A stretch of DNA of 64,000 bases from Trichoderma breve (taxonomy: Eukaryota > Ascomycota > Sordariomycetes > Hypocreales > Hypocreaceae), in the NCBI RefSeq assembly GCF_028502605.1, contig NC_079232.1, positions 3,534,001-3,598,000 of the forward strand. Direction: 5' to 3'. Below, piece after piece: positions 34,407-46,208 of the stretch. A model generated the notes under the pieces. The model did no database searches and was not told the DNA's origin. It saw only the letters and a list, made by a program, of their open reading frames with translations. Position 1 is the stretch's first letter, and the number at the start of each line of letters is the position of its first letter. The position numbers were made by a program, and so were the translations under genes.

Positions 34407-36028
34407 ATGCCTGTGCCTAGAGTCATAGCCGCCATCAGGGGCGCTGTGTCGCGGGAGACATACAAATACAGCGCGATCCCAGAGCCAGAGGCGGAGGTGC
34501 CAAGTCGACAGACACTGACTCGGCGAGCATCCGTTTACGAATCTTCATCACAGGGGCAGACAAGACTGATTAAAATGTCACTCGGAGGCATGGCATTGTT
34601 TGCCATATTACTGACCATGGTCTCACTTGGGTATGAAAAGCAAACGCCGTGAATCGTAGAACCAAACAAGAGAGAGCATGAGAGAGAAATGCTAACTCAG
34701 ATGAGGTTGAAAGGCGAGCCAAGTCACAATCAGCTTGTGAGGCAGTCGGTAACTGCACGGCGGATGTATCACATATTTGGGGCCAGTATTCGCCTGTGTT
34801 CTCTGTCCCGTCTACCGTCGATGCATCAACCCCATCCGGATGCAACGTGACGTTTGCTCAGATTCTGTCAAGGCACGGAGCACGAGCGCCTACTCAGAAG
34901 AAGTCTGATTTCTACAGGGACATGATTGTACGCATCCAGACCAATGTCAAAGACTACGGCAAGGGATACGAGTTCCTGAAAGATTACGATTATCACCTTG
35001 GCGCCGATGATCTCACTCTGTTTGGAGAACAACAGATGGTTGATTCTGGAGTTGCATTTTTCCAGCGATACCAGGATCTGGCATCCAAATTTGACCCCTT
35101 TGTTCGAGCATCAGGTTCAGATCGAGTAGTTGTATCGGCGCAGAGATTTGTCGAGGGATACTATAAAGCTCAAGATCGCAATGCTTCGAGCCCAGTAAAG
35201 AGCATTTTGGTGATCCCCGAAGAAGACGGGTTCAACAACACGCTGAACCACGGATCATGCCCAGCTTTTGAAGAGGGCCCTGCATCCGAACTTGTGGCTA
35301 CATACCAGAAGATTTGGCTTGGGATTTTTGGGCCTGCCATTACTAAGAGGCTCAACAGCAAATTACCAGGCGCAAATCTGACCTTGACTGAGACCATCTT
35401 TATGATGGATTTGTGCCCATTCAACACAGTGGCAAACACCAGCCTCGTGGCATCCGACTTTTGCAGGCTCTTCTCCATGGACGAGTGGGCAAGCTACGAC
35501 TATTTCCAGGCATTGGACAAATGGTATGGCTACGGCAAGGGCAATCCTCTGGGCCCGTCCCAGGGAGTTGGATTTGGCAACGAGTTGATTGCCAGGCTTA
35601 CAGGCACACCTGTGGACGATGATACCACGACAAACTCAACGCTCGACTCTTCTCCCGAGACTTTCCCTCTGAACAGCAAATTGTACGCAGATTTCTCACA
35701 CGACAACACCATGTCTTCCATTTTTGCCGCCCTTGGGCTGTTCAACTCAACTATGGAACTACCTCTCAAGTACAAGTTGTCGCCTCGCCGCCTTCACGGG
35801 TTTTCTGCTTCCTGGGCGGTGCCATTTGGCGCCCGCATGTACTTAGAGAAGATGCAGTGCAGCGATGCGAGCGAGGAGCTAGTGCGGGTCATCCTGAACG
35901 ACCGAGTGGTTCCGCTACGGACGTGCAATTCCGACAGACTGGGACGGTGTAAGCTGAGCGGCTTTATTGACAGCCTCAAGTTTGTGCGGAGCGGAGGGCT
36001 GTGGAACGAGTGCCCATATGATGGCTGA
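34407..36028 (+). CDS. Membrane-anchored histidine acid phosphatase (phytase-like)
   Basis: Two exons, 34407-34630 and 34714-36028, give 512 residues. The catalytic RHGARAP (128-134, nucleophile H129) and the proton donor pair HD (H404-D405 in DFSHDN) are both present, as are paired cysteines and several N-glycosylation sequons. Family members hydrolyse phosphomonoesters, including phytate, outside the cell. In place of a cleavable signal peptide the protein has about 55 polar residues and then one hydrophobic segment (about 57-75, GGMALFAILLTMVSLG), so it looks like a type II protein with its catalytic domain in the lumen or outside. The reading frame demands a weak acceptor (GAAAG at 34713), since the better CTCAG at 34700 would bring an immediate stop. 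Substrate preference cannot be read from sequence. Confidence 0.88.
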
Positions 36029-36887
36029 TGAGTGAATATTTTGCGATGATACCTCTGATGACTGGCTTTGTCTTTTTTGTTTCATGTTCATTCTATTTTG
36101 CTTATTTTGCTCGGCATTAAAATTTAGAACCAGGCAGCGGAGGTGAAAGATATCCGCATGCCTAGACTAGATCTACAAGCTTCGGTCTGACATGTCGGTT
36201 AAGAAGAACTCACATGGCACCCCATAGAGAGGCAATCCACTGAATTTTTTTTCCCCCTTTGACCAAACCTTCCAATAGAGCAGAGAACAGATATTGATCT
36301 GATTACTCACTCATTGGCAGGAAGAAGCGAGCCGTTGCGGGCTAAAAATAGCATCAAGTTGCCTACTAGTCATAGCAGTAGTAGTTAGATAACTACTACT
36401 AGTAGTTTTGCTGCTTACCTTTTTGTGAGCTGCGATGAATATGGGATGGATTGAAGGCTTTTCGAGGCGGATTAATTATAGCAGTGGATGACTGAGCGGT
36501 GTTAGTCGCTAAAAGCAGCAAGGGGGGTCCCCTGTATTCCAGGCGCAGGAACCAAGCTCAGGCATTTCTGGCCCCGATAGCAGCGATAAGGTGCCCAATC
36601 CGGAAGTCGCTCGACGTCAGCATTCCCAGACCCCAAGGTGACTTTACCCGCACTCAATTCAAGGCTCCTCCTAGCAAAGTGACCCAAGCAGCACTGGCAG
36701 CATCCTGTGCGTTGAAAAGCGACTGCGGAAATCAGCAGATGCCCGGATTTTCTCGAGCGCATCGCCGACCTGTCGATTGAGGATTTATTTTGCCTCTCTA
36801 TACCGCTTCACACTCTCACGCTTTTCTTTGTTTTGCTTCGGCAAGGGGGGGAACGCAGATCCAGAGACGATACGAGGCTAGGAGATC
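36029..36887. other. Intergenic region
   Basis: Holds the 3' flank of the phosphatase gene, a CTACTAGT/AGTAGTAGTTA inverted repeat (36363-36405) and the promoter of the next gene. No coding region is supported. Confidence 0.5.
36363..36405. repeat. Nested inverted repeat
   Basis: AGTAGTAGTTA and TAACTACTACT flank a 2-base centre (36377-36400). An outer pair, CTACTAGT at 36363 and ACTAGTAG at 36398, overlaps it. Near-perfect dyads of this kind can extrude as cruciforms or serve as dimeric protein-binding sites. Confidence 0.65.
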
Positions 36888-37747
36888 ATGGTTTCCACCG
36901 CAGGAGGCATCGTCATCGCGATTGTGGTGATTTTGGTGGCGGCGGCTGTTGGATGGGTTGTTTTCTCGCAGCTACGAGCGCGGAGATTGGGGGTGAGTCT
37001 TTGTTCCTTTCCCTCTTGTTTGTTTTTCTCTGTTTTGCGGCGGCGCATAGCAACCACGGATAAGCAGAGCTTTCGGGAGCGGCGGCAGCACAACATCAAG
37101 GCTGCGACGGTTTATTGATCGATACGTATGGCTAACCACGGCAAAATGCACAGCTTCCGCCTCCGAGTCTATCGTCGTATCTGCCATGGAAGAAATCAGA
37201 CACGCCATACGGACCACCGAGACCGGCTCGCGGCGGCGTCGTCGGCTGGTTCAATGACCTGACGCGCAAGTTCAAGCACCGCAACGACCGGTCGGCAACG
37301 GGCGCCTACGAGCAGTCGCTTCACAGCGGCCCTGGCTCCGGAAACCGCGGCTTTGGCCCGCTTGACCCCGACGATGCGTGGGACTCGCGCGTGGGCAACG
37401 AGGCTGACGGATACGGCTACTACGAGCAGGAGCTGGGAGGCCACACCGAGTACACCGGCGCAAACTACGGCGGCAGCCGGCTGGGCCCAGCGCCGCCGGC
37501 ACATGCAGGCTATGAAGAGGACGTTGAGCGAGGGCGACGACCGAGCAGAGACGCTGGGGCAGCGACGGCAGCTGAGGCTGGCCGCCGTCAGAACCCTTTT
37601 GACGATGATGCGCAGGTAAGCCTGAGGGGCGTCAGTCCGCGACCGATGGACATGGCGGGAGCAGGACACAGGGGGACGGGCGATCGGCCGGGCAGTTCGG
37701 GCAGCAGCCATGCCGAACGGCGATCGATATTCCGAGAAGACGTCTAG
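36888..37747 (+). CDS. Small single-pass membrane protein with NPFDDD motif
   Basis: Two exons, 36888-36992 and 37154-37747 (161-bp intron), give 232 residues. A hydrophobic segment at residues 5-27 is followed at once by basic residues (QLRARRLG), which predicts a short outer N-terminus and a cytosolic tail. The tail is hydrophilic and rich in Gly, Arg, Asp and Tyr. It carries a PPPSLSSYLPWKKSDTPYGPP-like Pro segment and ends near an NPFDDD motif (about residue 187), then LRGVSPRP. NPFx(1,2)D is a known endocytosis signal in yeast, and NPF plus acidic residues binds EH domains. I do not recognise the family. The GTAAGC at 37616 could act as a donor, but the frame stays open and I treat it as coding. 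Confidence 0.7.
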
Positions 37748-38475
37748 AGATGATTCATGAGGAAGGGGAGAAAGGGGGGCCACAATGGGACAAGGAAAAC
37801 AAAAGGCGGTATGTTGAGGGTGGGCTTGCTTTAACGAAAAACTTGTTTTATTACCTCATGATACGGTACCTTGGAGGCCTTTTTCTTTTTTTATATCTTT
37901 TGCTTTTTTTTTTAAACCTTTTTTTATGATTAATTTGATGTGGAAAATGGGAGCTTTGAATTGTACGCATGACTACATAGGAATAGGATGGAGAGGGAGC
38001 CTCTCTTGTCCTCATCACGAAATGACATTCGTTCTCTTTTGAAGATGCTTAACCTTGTTTTTTCCTCCTTGCAGTACTTGACTCAATGATGTTTTCGATG
38101 AAAAATAAATTATGCGAGAGATGTCTGATTCAAGCCCCGAATCTACACAGTCGTTTTTTACTTTTGTAGCTTTTGAGGCAAAATGTCCTTCTGCAGCGCA
38201 TCGCCAACCGACGGGCCCCACGTCATGAGCGTCATCCCAAAGCTGCCCCTCCAGTTCCCACAGTGGCCCCTCGGCCATCATTTTCGTAGCTTCATCTTCA
38301 CCTCACGCCACCAACAGCGCTCTTTCTCTCACTCTTATTCTCACTTTGACTTTTGTAACCTCATTGACTCATTGTCTTATAATATTCTAAGACAATTCAA
38401 GTCAGGATAAGCAGTTACGCAACAGAAAAGAGTGCGAAAAGAGAGCTAGAAAAAAAGAAGCTCAACTCATTCACA
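37748..38475. other. Intergenic, promoter of the IMPase gene
   Basis: T-rich and A-rich tracts (37870-37930) follow the membrane-protein gene. A pyrimidine-rich stretch (about 38320-38375) precedes the IMPase start. No gene is seen. Confidence 0.5.
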
Positions 38476-39527
38476 ATGGCGGACCTCAACCTGCAGGCCA
38501 TCCACGATGAAATGGTGCTCGTGGCGTATGAGGCCGGCCGCACTATTATGTCCGCAAACCCAGCTGATATCGGCACGGGGACAAAGCTCAATTGTACGTG
38601 ACGAGAAGCCTATCCATCTTGTCTTCATCTTGGTGTGTTGCATTTCATGGGCTAACACGAGATATATATATAGCCGTCGATATCGTCACAGAGGTTGACC
38701 AGGCAGTCGAGAAAATGGTCTCATCGCGCCTCTCGACGGCATATCCCGAGTTTTCGTTCATGGGCGAGGAGACGTACAAGCCTGGGACCAAGCTTGGACC
38801 GGAGCCGACGTTCGTTGTTGATCCCATTGATGGTGAGTTTTGCTGTAATCTTGAACTGCTTATTCCTTCTTCCCTCCATTTTCAACTTCAAACTCACCAA
38901 TCTTGCCTAGGGACAACAAACTTCGTCCACTCGTTCCCCAACGCCTGCATCTCCCTCGGCCTCGCCATTGACCGCGAGCCCGTCATCGGCGTCATCTACA
39001 ACCCCTACCAGGATCTCCTCTTCACCGCAATCAAGTCTCACGGCGCATACATGACCCGCATCAAGGGAACGACCCCCCAGAAGCTACCACTAGCTGCCTC
39101 TCCGCGTCCACTTGAAGGTCTGGCCAACGCTCTCCTCGCCATTGAATGGGGCTCCACCCGTGATGGACACAACTTCGAGCTCAAGACAGAAGTGTTCAAG
39201 AAGCTCGCCGCCACCAAGGAGACGGGCGGTGCTATGGTGCACTCGCTGCGGTCGCTGGGCTCTGCAGCGCTGAACATTGCTGCTGTGGCTGCGGGCCAGA
39301 TGGACGCCTATTGGGAGGGTGGATGCTGGGCGTGGGACGTTTGCGCGGGTTGGTGTATCCTCAAGGAGGCGGGAGGCATCATGGCGGGAGGCAACCCAGG
39401 GCAATGGGATCCGTCGGTGGATGAGAGGAAATATCTTGCTGTTAGGGGGGCGCCGAGCGGGCAAAAGGAGCTTGTGGAGGAGTTTTGGGGCGTTATTGGG
39501 GATAAGAAGATGGATTACTCTGTCTGA
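38476..39527 (+). CDS. Inositol monophosphatase family enzyme
   Basis: Three exons, 38476-38593, 38674-38832 and 38911-39527, give 297 residues, normal for the family. The Mg2+-dependent phosphatase signature is complete: GEET (70-73), DPIDGT (89-94) and WDVCAG with D235. The usual role is to release inositol from inositol-1-phosphate in the cytosol, feeding phosphoinositide synthesis. QutG/qa-x proteins of quinate clusters share these motifs, but no other quinate gene lies nearby, so the housekeeping role is more likely. The second intron splits the DPIDG|T motif. It converges with the MFS gene, 470 bp away. Confidence 0.92.
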
Positions 39528-39996
39528 AGATGAGGAAAGCGTCGTATATAAGGTGATGGATTACTCGAGTAGAGAAGAAAAGGGGTTTGAATGTTAGAAT
39601 GAAAGATACAGCAATTATGGGAGTTGAAAAGATATAGCAGAGAAAGTGTTTAAAATATGAGATTTAAATTTCTTACTGTCTCCTCATCTTAAACTTATAT
39701 CATCTTGTTCATTACATTATATATATATATACATAGAAATCTAACCATGCTAATGCTTTTGAGTGTTTTTGAATCCATGTGTCTCGTAATACCTGATCGT
39801 CATAATTCTGACTTTTCCCATCACGTGCCCCTTTATTACACCTGCCGCCACATACCTTCATTACCTGTTTTCTTTCTCAATCTTCTTCTTCTGTTTCATT
39901 TTTCATCTGCTTCTTCTCACCTCCTTTTCATCTTCATCTTCTCACTTCTTTTTCATCTTTCGCCGCGTCATTCTTTTAAAAAGCTCTTTCCCCCAA
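39528..39996. other. Intergenic between convergent genes
   Basis: AT-rich 3' flanks, with a (TA)n run at 39718-39731 and a pyrimidine-rich tract from about 39870 to 39990. No gene is seen. Confidence 0.5.
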
Positions 39997-41780
39997 TCAA
40001 GCCGCAAATTTACTCGCAGCTCTCAGCTTCGGCCCGTAAAACCACAAGAAAATCGGGCTGGGGAACCCGATCCCAATTGCAATACACGCCAGCACCGTCC
40101 CCCCAATTCCATATCCAAGCTTGTTGTACATGGTCGGAGCGAATAGAGGGAATCCGAAGCCTGCCAGACTGCGCAAAACAGTCACTGCTCCCACGGCACT
40201 GGCTGCATATCGAGTATACGAGTCCACCATGTATCCTTGGATGCACTGGAACCCGATGATAATGCCGAAGCCAAAGACAACGGCGCCAATGTTGGGGCCA
40301 ATCCAGTGCGTGTGTGCTTCTGCGGTCCATGAGTAGATGAAGATGCCGATGGGCAGAAGAATCGACCCTGGAATCAATAAGGGAACACGGAATTCTGGAC
40401 GTCCAGGGCCGCCGTCAGGCACATAACGTCTCTTGAGAGCGGCATAGATACGATCCTGGAGCGGCGCACAGGTCTGGGCACCCAGGAAGAAGCCAAGGCC
40501 GAGGGAGATATAGTTGAGACCAGCTATACCCGGACTTTCGTGATACTGGGTTGACCAGAGGCTGGCGAACGTGGAGAGGATCAAATATGTCAAGCCGTAC
40601 AGATACATCATGTACAGAGACATGACCTGCACAATGGGCTGCGTGGCCAACATGCGGAACGGGCGAGTCAAAGCAATTGTTAGCGTTTGGGTAATCGTCT
40701 TGTTTGGATCGTCGTATTCTGTGACGAGGTTGGTGTTGCCCGTCTCCTTGATCAGGGCTACTTTCTTGCGCTGCAACAAAACTGGTGCATACGTCTCCTG
40801 AAGAAAGAATATACCTGCCACCTGGACAAGACCGTCAGCAATGGTGGTGCTGTAAAAGACCCATCGCCAGGTGGTCCGTTCGGATATCCAGCCTCCAGCA
40901 ATCGGCCCCAGAGCCGGGCCAAGCAGAGGCATCAGCGAATAGATGCTCATGGCCTTTCCTCTCTCCTCAGCGGTGAACAAGTCACCCAAAACACCACCGC
41001 CAATGGCTAGAGGCGCGGATCCTCCAATGCCCGCGAGGAAACGAAAGACGAACATTTGGGCGCTCGTCTTGGCGAGACCGCAGCCCAAGTTGAAGAACAG
41101 GAAAAACAGGTTGGAGAGCTGGAGGATGATGGCTCGGCCATATAACTCGGATAGGGGGCCCCAGATCAGAGGGCCGACGGCGTAGGCAGCCACGAAGATG
41201 GACAGTACAAGGGCGCTTTCAATCTCCTCCGTGATGTGCAAGTCCCTGCTGATTTGGGGGAGACCAGGGGCAACCATGCTCGAGGCAACTGGTGAGAGAA
41301 GGGTGAAGCAAGAGACTGTGGGCAAGGTCAGTAAGCCAAAGACGAAAGAAGATGGGACACGATCCAACACGTACCACAGAAGACGGCGGCCCATTTCCTT
41401 TTGTGAGTCCAGTTCTTTGGATTCTCTGGGTCGTCGGGGCCGTTCCACTTGATCAGATTCGGGTCGTCGGGCCTGACTGTCGGTGATTTCTCAATGACAT
41501 CTTCCCCCAGCTCCAGATCCCTCTGATTCTGAATGCCGTCTCTTATTTCGGATACTGTTCGCGACATGGACTGCCCACGAGACAGCGGCAAACCCCCTTC
41601 AGGATGGTGGATGGTGGATGCATCATCATCTCCCGTTGAGTCTGAGAGAGTTGTCGAGTATTCATGCTTGTCCGATTCCAGATGGCTATGCTTTTCTTCG
41701 TCTCTATTTTGATTAGGAGCTGCCGAGGAAATCCCCTCCAGCGATTTGGAATCTGCTTCTGCGGTTGATCCAGACATCAT
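39997..41780 (-). CDS. MFS transporter, DHA1 drug:H+ antiporter type
   Basis: Two exons, 41375-41780 and 39997-41315 (59-bp intron), give 574 residues. A Ser- and acid-rich cytosolic N-terminus of about 125 residues leads, through NWTHKRKW, into about 12 membrane helices. The loop 2-3 motif A is present as GPLSELYGR. The antiporter motif C is seen as PLLGPALGPIAGGW. WRWVFY follows helix 5 or 6. These place it in the DHA1 (12-helix) group, which exports drugs, polyamines or small toxic metabolites at the plasma membrane. No biosynthetic cluster lies next to it, so the substrate is unknown. Two Met codons are adjacent at the start (41780 and 41777). Confidence 0.9.
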
Positions 41781-43492
41781 GACCTCATCGAATGCTTGGG
41801 AGCAAAGGACCCAAACGACTTATAAGCAGTGTGAGAGACGAGAGTGGGTTTGCATGTCAATTAGACACTAAGATGATATCTTCTTTTACAAAAAAGGAGC
41901 GCTGTGACGGAATACAATCCGACAAAAGGGTATAAAAACAGCTGCTCAAATCGCCTTTTCCCTGCACACTCAAGACTTGGATCACAACGATGAAGCAGAC
42001 TGGTCAGGTTGAATGACAAAACCAAAAGAGCACGCGACCTCAAAAGCCGGTCTAATCCAAGAGCCGAATAAGTTGGAGCGAATGACTTTTGGCGCAGATT
42101 CTCAGAACGAATGAAAAAACAAGAAAACAAAGGATACTAAATAGAAAGAAAGAAAGTCGGAAATAATAAACAGAGGCGCCCCCCGACGGGTTGCATTTTC
42201 GTTACATGCTCGAATCCACCGCGCGGCAGCTTCATCCGATCTCCTTGGCGTGAAGAGATCTCCATTTGCCGATGCGGCGCCGAAAGCAGCTAGGGAGGCA
42301 AAAGTACAACCCATTTTTTCATTGATGACTTTTTTTTGTCTTTTTTGGCCGGTTTGGCCCCTAGCAGAAAGCTCGGGGTAACGAAGCTGGATACCCACGG
42401 AATCTCCGTTGCCTTGATTATCAATACGTTGAAAATTTGGAGCTACTAATGCTACCCATATACGAGTAATACGACTGCTAACATGGCATGGAATAATACC
42501 AGTAGTAGTAACAGGCACGCCCTGCTCAAGAGAGAGAAAGAGAGAGAGATCTGACACGATAAGCAATCTCTCGGAAATAGTTGAAAGAGATGATATCCAT
42601 GGCAATAGCCTTTTGGCTGGACTGCTGAATCGGGGTTTAATTCCATCCGCTTTTAAACGCCTATTTGTGTCGTCAAGCAAGCAAGCATTTACAAAAAAGT
42701 GAGAGCTCGTTTTCGTTTCGGATTTAATGGGTTGCCTCTCCGTTAGTAGCGCGTACTTGAACCTTGCATGGGCGTATTCTTTTGCGTATCTCTTTTGTTT
42801 TTTTTCTTATCACTTCTTGACTCAGCAAAGGGGGCTTTTTTGCTTTGACGTGCAAGGGCGTGGCTTACGTCTTAACAAAGGGCCACTTTGTGCCGATTCT
42901 TATATGCAGAGGCACATACAATACGGACATCAGATGACAGAAGACAACAGGCAGGTATGAGATGCGCATTTTGAAAGTTAACACATGATGTCATTGTTTA
43001 TTATACTACAAAAGTACCGTTGTTAAGAACGTTAGTGTAGTACTAAGGCAGGTGTCAAGGTAAGGTCAATATGTTAGTAGGTAGGGTATATTATCCATAT
43101 AGCCGATTCAACACGTTAACAAGCCGACTTGGCACCAAATGATGGACTGAATGAAAAATCTCGGGCTTCATCATGTATTATTTTTTTTGTTTAATCAGCT
43201 GCTACAATCTCAGCTAAAGCCCAGCTTCCTGTCGGTTGAAATATATCCCCATTGAAAACCGACGCATGTATATCATGATACACGAAACAAAAATGGAAGA
43301 CACGCCCAATATTAACCCATCAGCTATAGATTTGGGTAGACCGAAGCCAGGTGCAATCTTAAGCACCGTGTTCATGTTGGCTCGTCTTCATGATGATGAT
43401 TAGATGCCCGAAAAGAGAGAGAATCGTCCTACATCTCTAACATGAGATGACGAACGAGTAAACTAAGAACCTGTTTGCGCGTAGCAACGTTT
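41781..43492. other. Intergenic, MFS promoter and La 3' flank
   Basis: The upstream region of the MFS gene and the 3' flank of La. A GA-rich run lies near 42529-42548. A 192-codon minus-strand frame (42102-42680) has no recognisable feature and is not called. Confidence 0.5.
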
Positions 43493-44802
43493 TCACTCGG
43501 CCTTGGTGTCAACCTTCTTCGCAGCAGGGGCCGCAGCACCATCGTCCTCTCGGGGTCTCTTCAGGTTGGTAGCGGCAGCGTCCACGCGTCTCCTAATGAG
43601 CATGTTAGTTTGGGTTGTCAAAGAATAAATCCATCAATCAGCCAGGTTAACTTACTCCTGTCGGCCATTGTCGCGATCACGGCCGCCTCGGCCACGACCG
43701 CCACGGCCGCCTCGACCACGGCCACCACGACCTCCGCGACCTCCCCTGAATCCACCCTTCTGGTCCTGGTCGCGTCGCTTCTTCCAGTCATCCTGATCTC
43801 CAGACGCACCACTGCGGGTGGTTCTCTTGCCAAAGTCCCTGCCCTCGTAAAACTTCTTCTGCGATGTTCCGTTAGGCGCCAGCTTTCCCTGCTTGATCAG
43901 GTCGCTCTTCTCCTCGCAGTAGTCGTGCTTGGACATGATCTTCAGGTCGTGCTCCTTCCACTTGGGAGCAGGGTCCAGGGCAATGAACTTCTTGGCCGTC
44001 TCCTCATCGGCAAATGTGACAAAGACGGAGCCCTTGAAGAGGCCCTCGTTGGTGCGACGGAGCTTCAGGCCATTGACTTCACCGAACTGGGCAAAGAAGG
44101 TCTCCAGCTCGAACTGGGTATCGGGCTGCTCGTCACCAAAGCCCTTGACGTAGACGGTGGCAGCTTCAGCCTTGGCCTTGGAGGCAGGCATGGGCTTGTA
44201 GGGAACCTTGCGCTTGACGGCCTCCTTGCCTTCCTCTCCAACTACCTCGAGCACCTTGCTCTCTCGGAGGGCAGCAACAACGGCGCTGTAGGGCTGGAAG
44301 CAGCGCATACGCTTGAATGAGTGAATCTTTTCGATCGGCATGGGCTTGTTCTCGGATCCTCCGCATGTCTCCCACATGAACTTGTCCTGGGGGAAGTTCC
44401 AGTCGCCAAAGTAAAACTCAACCTATAATTCCAAGGTTCACTAGTCAGCATAGATAGCATTTAGGAGTGTCGTTTGCTGTGCTTTCTCACCTGCTTCCTG
44501 ATCTCCTCGGGGTCATCGGTCACTTGCCGGACAGAGGGATCAAACTTGCGGTTGTTTGAGGCATTCTCGCGGTCAATCTTGGCTGTAGTCTTGAGGATGT
44601 TGGCGCCATTCTTCTTCTCTGTCTCCTCAGTCTCCTTGGTCTCAGTCTCCTCCTTGATCTCCTCAGTCTCCTTGGCCTCGGCTACCTCGGTAGCGTCAGT
44701 AGCCTCAGTAGCTTCGGGCTGCTCAATGGCCTTCTCCTCGACGGGAGCCTCAACGGGAGCCACGGGCTCAGTAGGGTTCTGAACAGCCTCTGCTTCGCTC
44801 AT
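43493..44802 (-). CDS. La RNA-binding protein (lupus La homolog)
   Basis: Three exons, 44491-44802, 43656-44422 and 43493-43592, give 392 residues. An acidic, Glu/Thr-rich N-terminus (about 1-75) precedes the La motif (from about 95; VEFYFGDWNFPQDKFM), then an RRM (about 205-280; TVYVKGFG and GSVFVTF) and an RGG-rich tail (GGRGGRGGRGRGGRGG) that ends in a basic, nuclear-localisation-like segment LKRPREDD. La binds the UUU-OH ends of RNA polymerase III transcripts and protects tRNA precursors in the nucleus. The first intron falls inside the La motif, between EEIRKQ and VEFYF. The RGG run is encoded by GC-rich, repetitive DNA (about 43680-43750). The yeast and fission-yeast names are LHP1 and sla1. 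Confidence 0.93.
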
Positions 44803-46208
44803 GATGACTTTGGGGAGGAGAGAATCGAAGAATGGTTTTCCTATAGACTTGTAGCGCCTCGGCGATTAGAGGGGAGTATCGCGGGTTGTGATTGCGAATC
44901 TGTTGAGGCGGCGAATGTGTGAGTAATTCTAATTCTGACTCTTCCAGCGATGGCAGCAGGGCAGCTCCAGCGATGCAGATCGATCGCCCATCAAATGTCG
45001 AGCTGCACTACCGCTAGACCAAATAGAAACTCACCTGTCGGATCAATTCACGTGCCGCTCAGGAATAAATGATGCGAGATGAAGAGGAGGAAAAGCGATG
45101 GTTGGGCCTTCGAGTTTGATGATAAACAGAAGGTTGGAACAGCAGCAATTCCGTCGCGACGAAAAAAGTTATTTGGGGTGCAAAAAATCTATGCGAGATC
45201 TGCTGGGGCTCCACTAAAAAGACGGCAACCCCACCACCAGCCTGGGACAAGCGCCCATCCACTTGGAGGTACCTGCTGGGGACCTGGAAAGAGCCGCTAT
45301 CTGATAGATTTTAGGTGGCGAATGCACCGGGTTGGGTTATCGGTTGGCCTATGATTGGAAGTACACTTGAGGTAGTGGTTGGTGTCTCTGTGCAGCGGGC
45401 TAAGGTATTGGCAACTCGCAAGCAAAAGTAAAAATGGACCAGCAGCAAGTCCCATGAAGTTAGTATTAGCATCAGTTGAACAGCTCTAAAGCGTCAGATT
45501 AGCCAATACGTGAATAGATATTATTATAATTGGTATTGAGGTCTTACACTTTCCAGGAAAGTATGTGAATTATCTCTACCTATAATAGGTCTATGGAGGC
45601 AAACATAGACGTCAAACATCTCTCAGGCATTTGCTCAAATGCCCAGATAAGAGTCATTCGGCAACCTTTACCCTATGTTCTTTTTCTATTAGGCAGCTGT
45701 CTTCCCCCCAATTCAATCCACTGTTCAAAAAACGAAGAGTCAGAGAGAAACTACTAAGCCAAAAACAAAGCATTAGATTTTCTTTTTCTTTTTACAGTAT
45801 ATGTCGTAGTACAAGCGTAGTGCTCTTAAGAACAGGGTAGATAGATGCCAAGCTTGGGGCTTCCACATGCTAAAACTGCTACAGTACGTCTTGGTGGCGT
45901 GTCCAGCCTGCATTCTCAAAGGTACCAAGCTACCTTGACATTGACGTAACGTCTACGCCAACGCAAAGTAGCTACGCTGAATGATTTTGTCTCATCACGC
46001 CAGACCTCAACAATTAATTGCCCTGTCTCTAAAAAATTGCCGTCTCTCATTTTTTCCCAATTCACCATCATGACCTGCATGGAATGAAGATCAACACCAA
46101 CGCAACTTAAGAGTCTTTTCTTTGTCTCAAGGCTAATGTCATTGCCATTTTGATTAACACTCTGGTTGTCGTGAGCTGGGGCTCAGAGCCAAACATCATA
46201 CGTTCGCC
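44803..46208. promoter_or_regulatory. Divergent promoter region, La and phospholipase
   Basis: A 1.4-kb region between two divergent genes. No coding region or RNA gene is recognised. It must contain both promoters, but I can name no specific factor site. Confidence 0.5.

Noticed and set aside
37196..37783. 195-codon minus-strand frame
   Set aside because: Antisense to exon 2 of the NPFDDD protein gene, which has a membrane helix and a clean splice.
38476..41780. Quinate-utilisation cluster (IMPase-like plus MFS)
   Set aside because: The transporter is DHA1-type, not a sugar/quinate porter, and no dehydroquinase or quinate dehydrogenase gene is near.
42102..42680. 192-codon minus-strand frame
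   Set aside because: No family likeness, no intron signals, and it ends in a Phe-rich stretch from poly(T)-like DNA.
43475..44320. 281-codon plus-strand frame
   Set aside because: Antisense to La; the Ala/Thr/Ser run is just the complement of the RGG-coding repeat.
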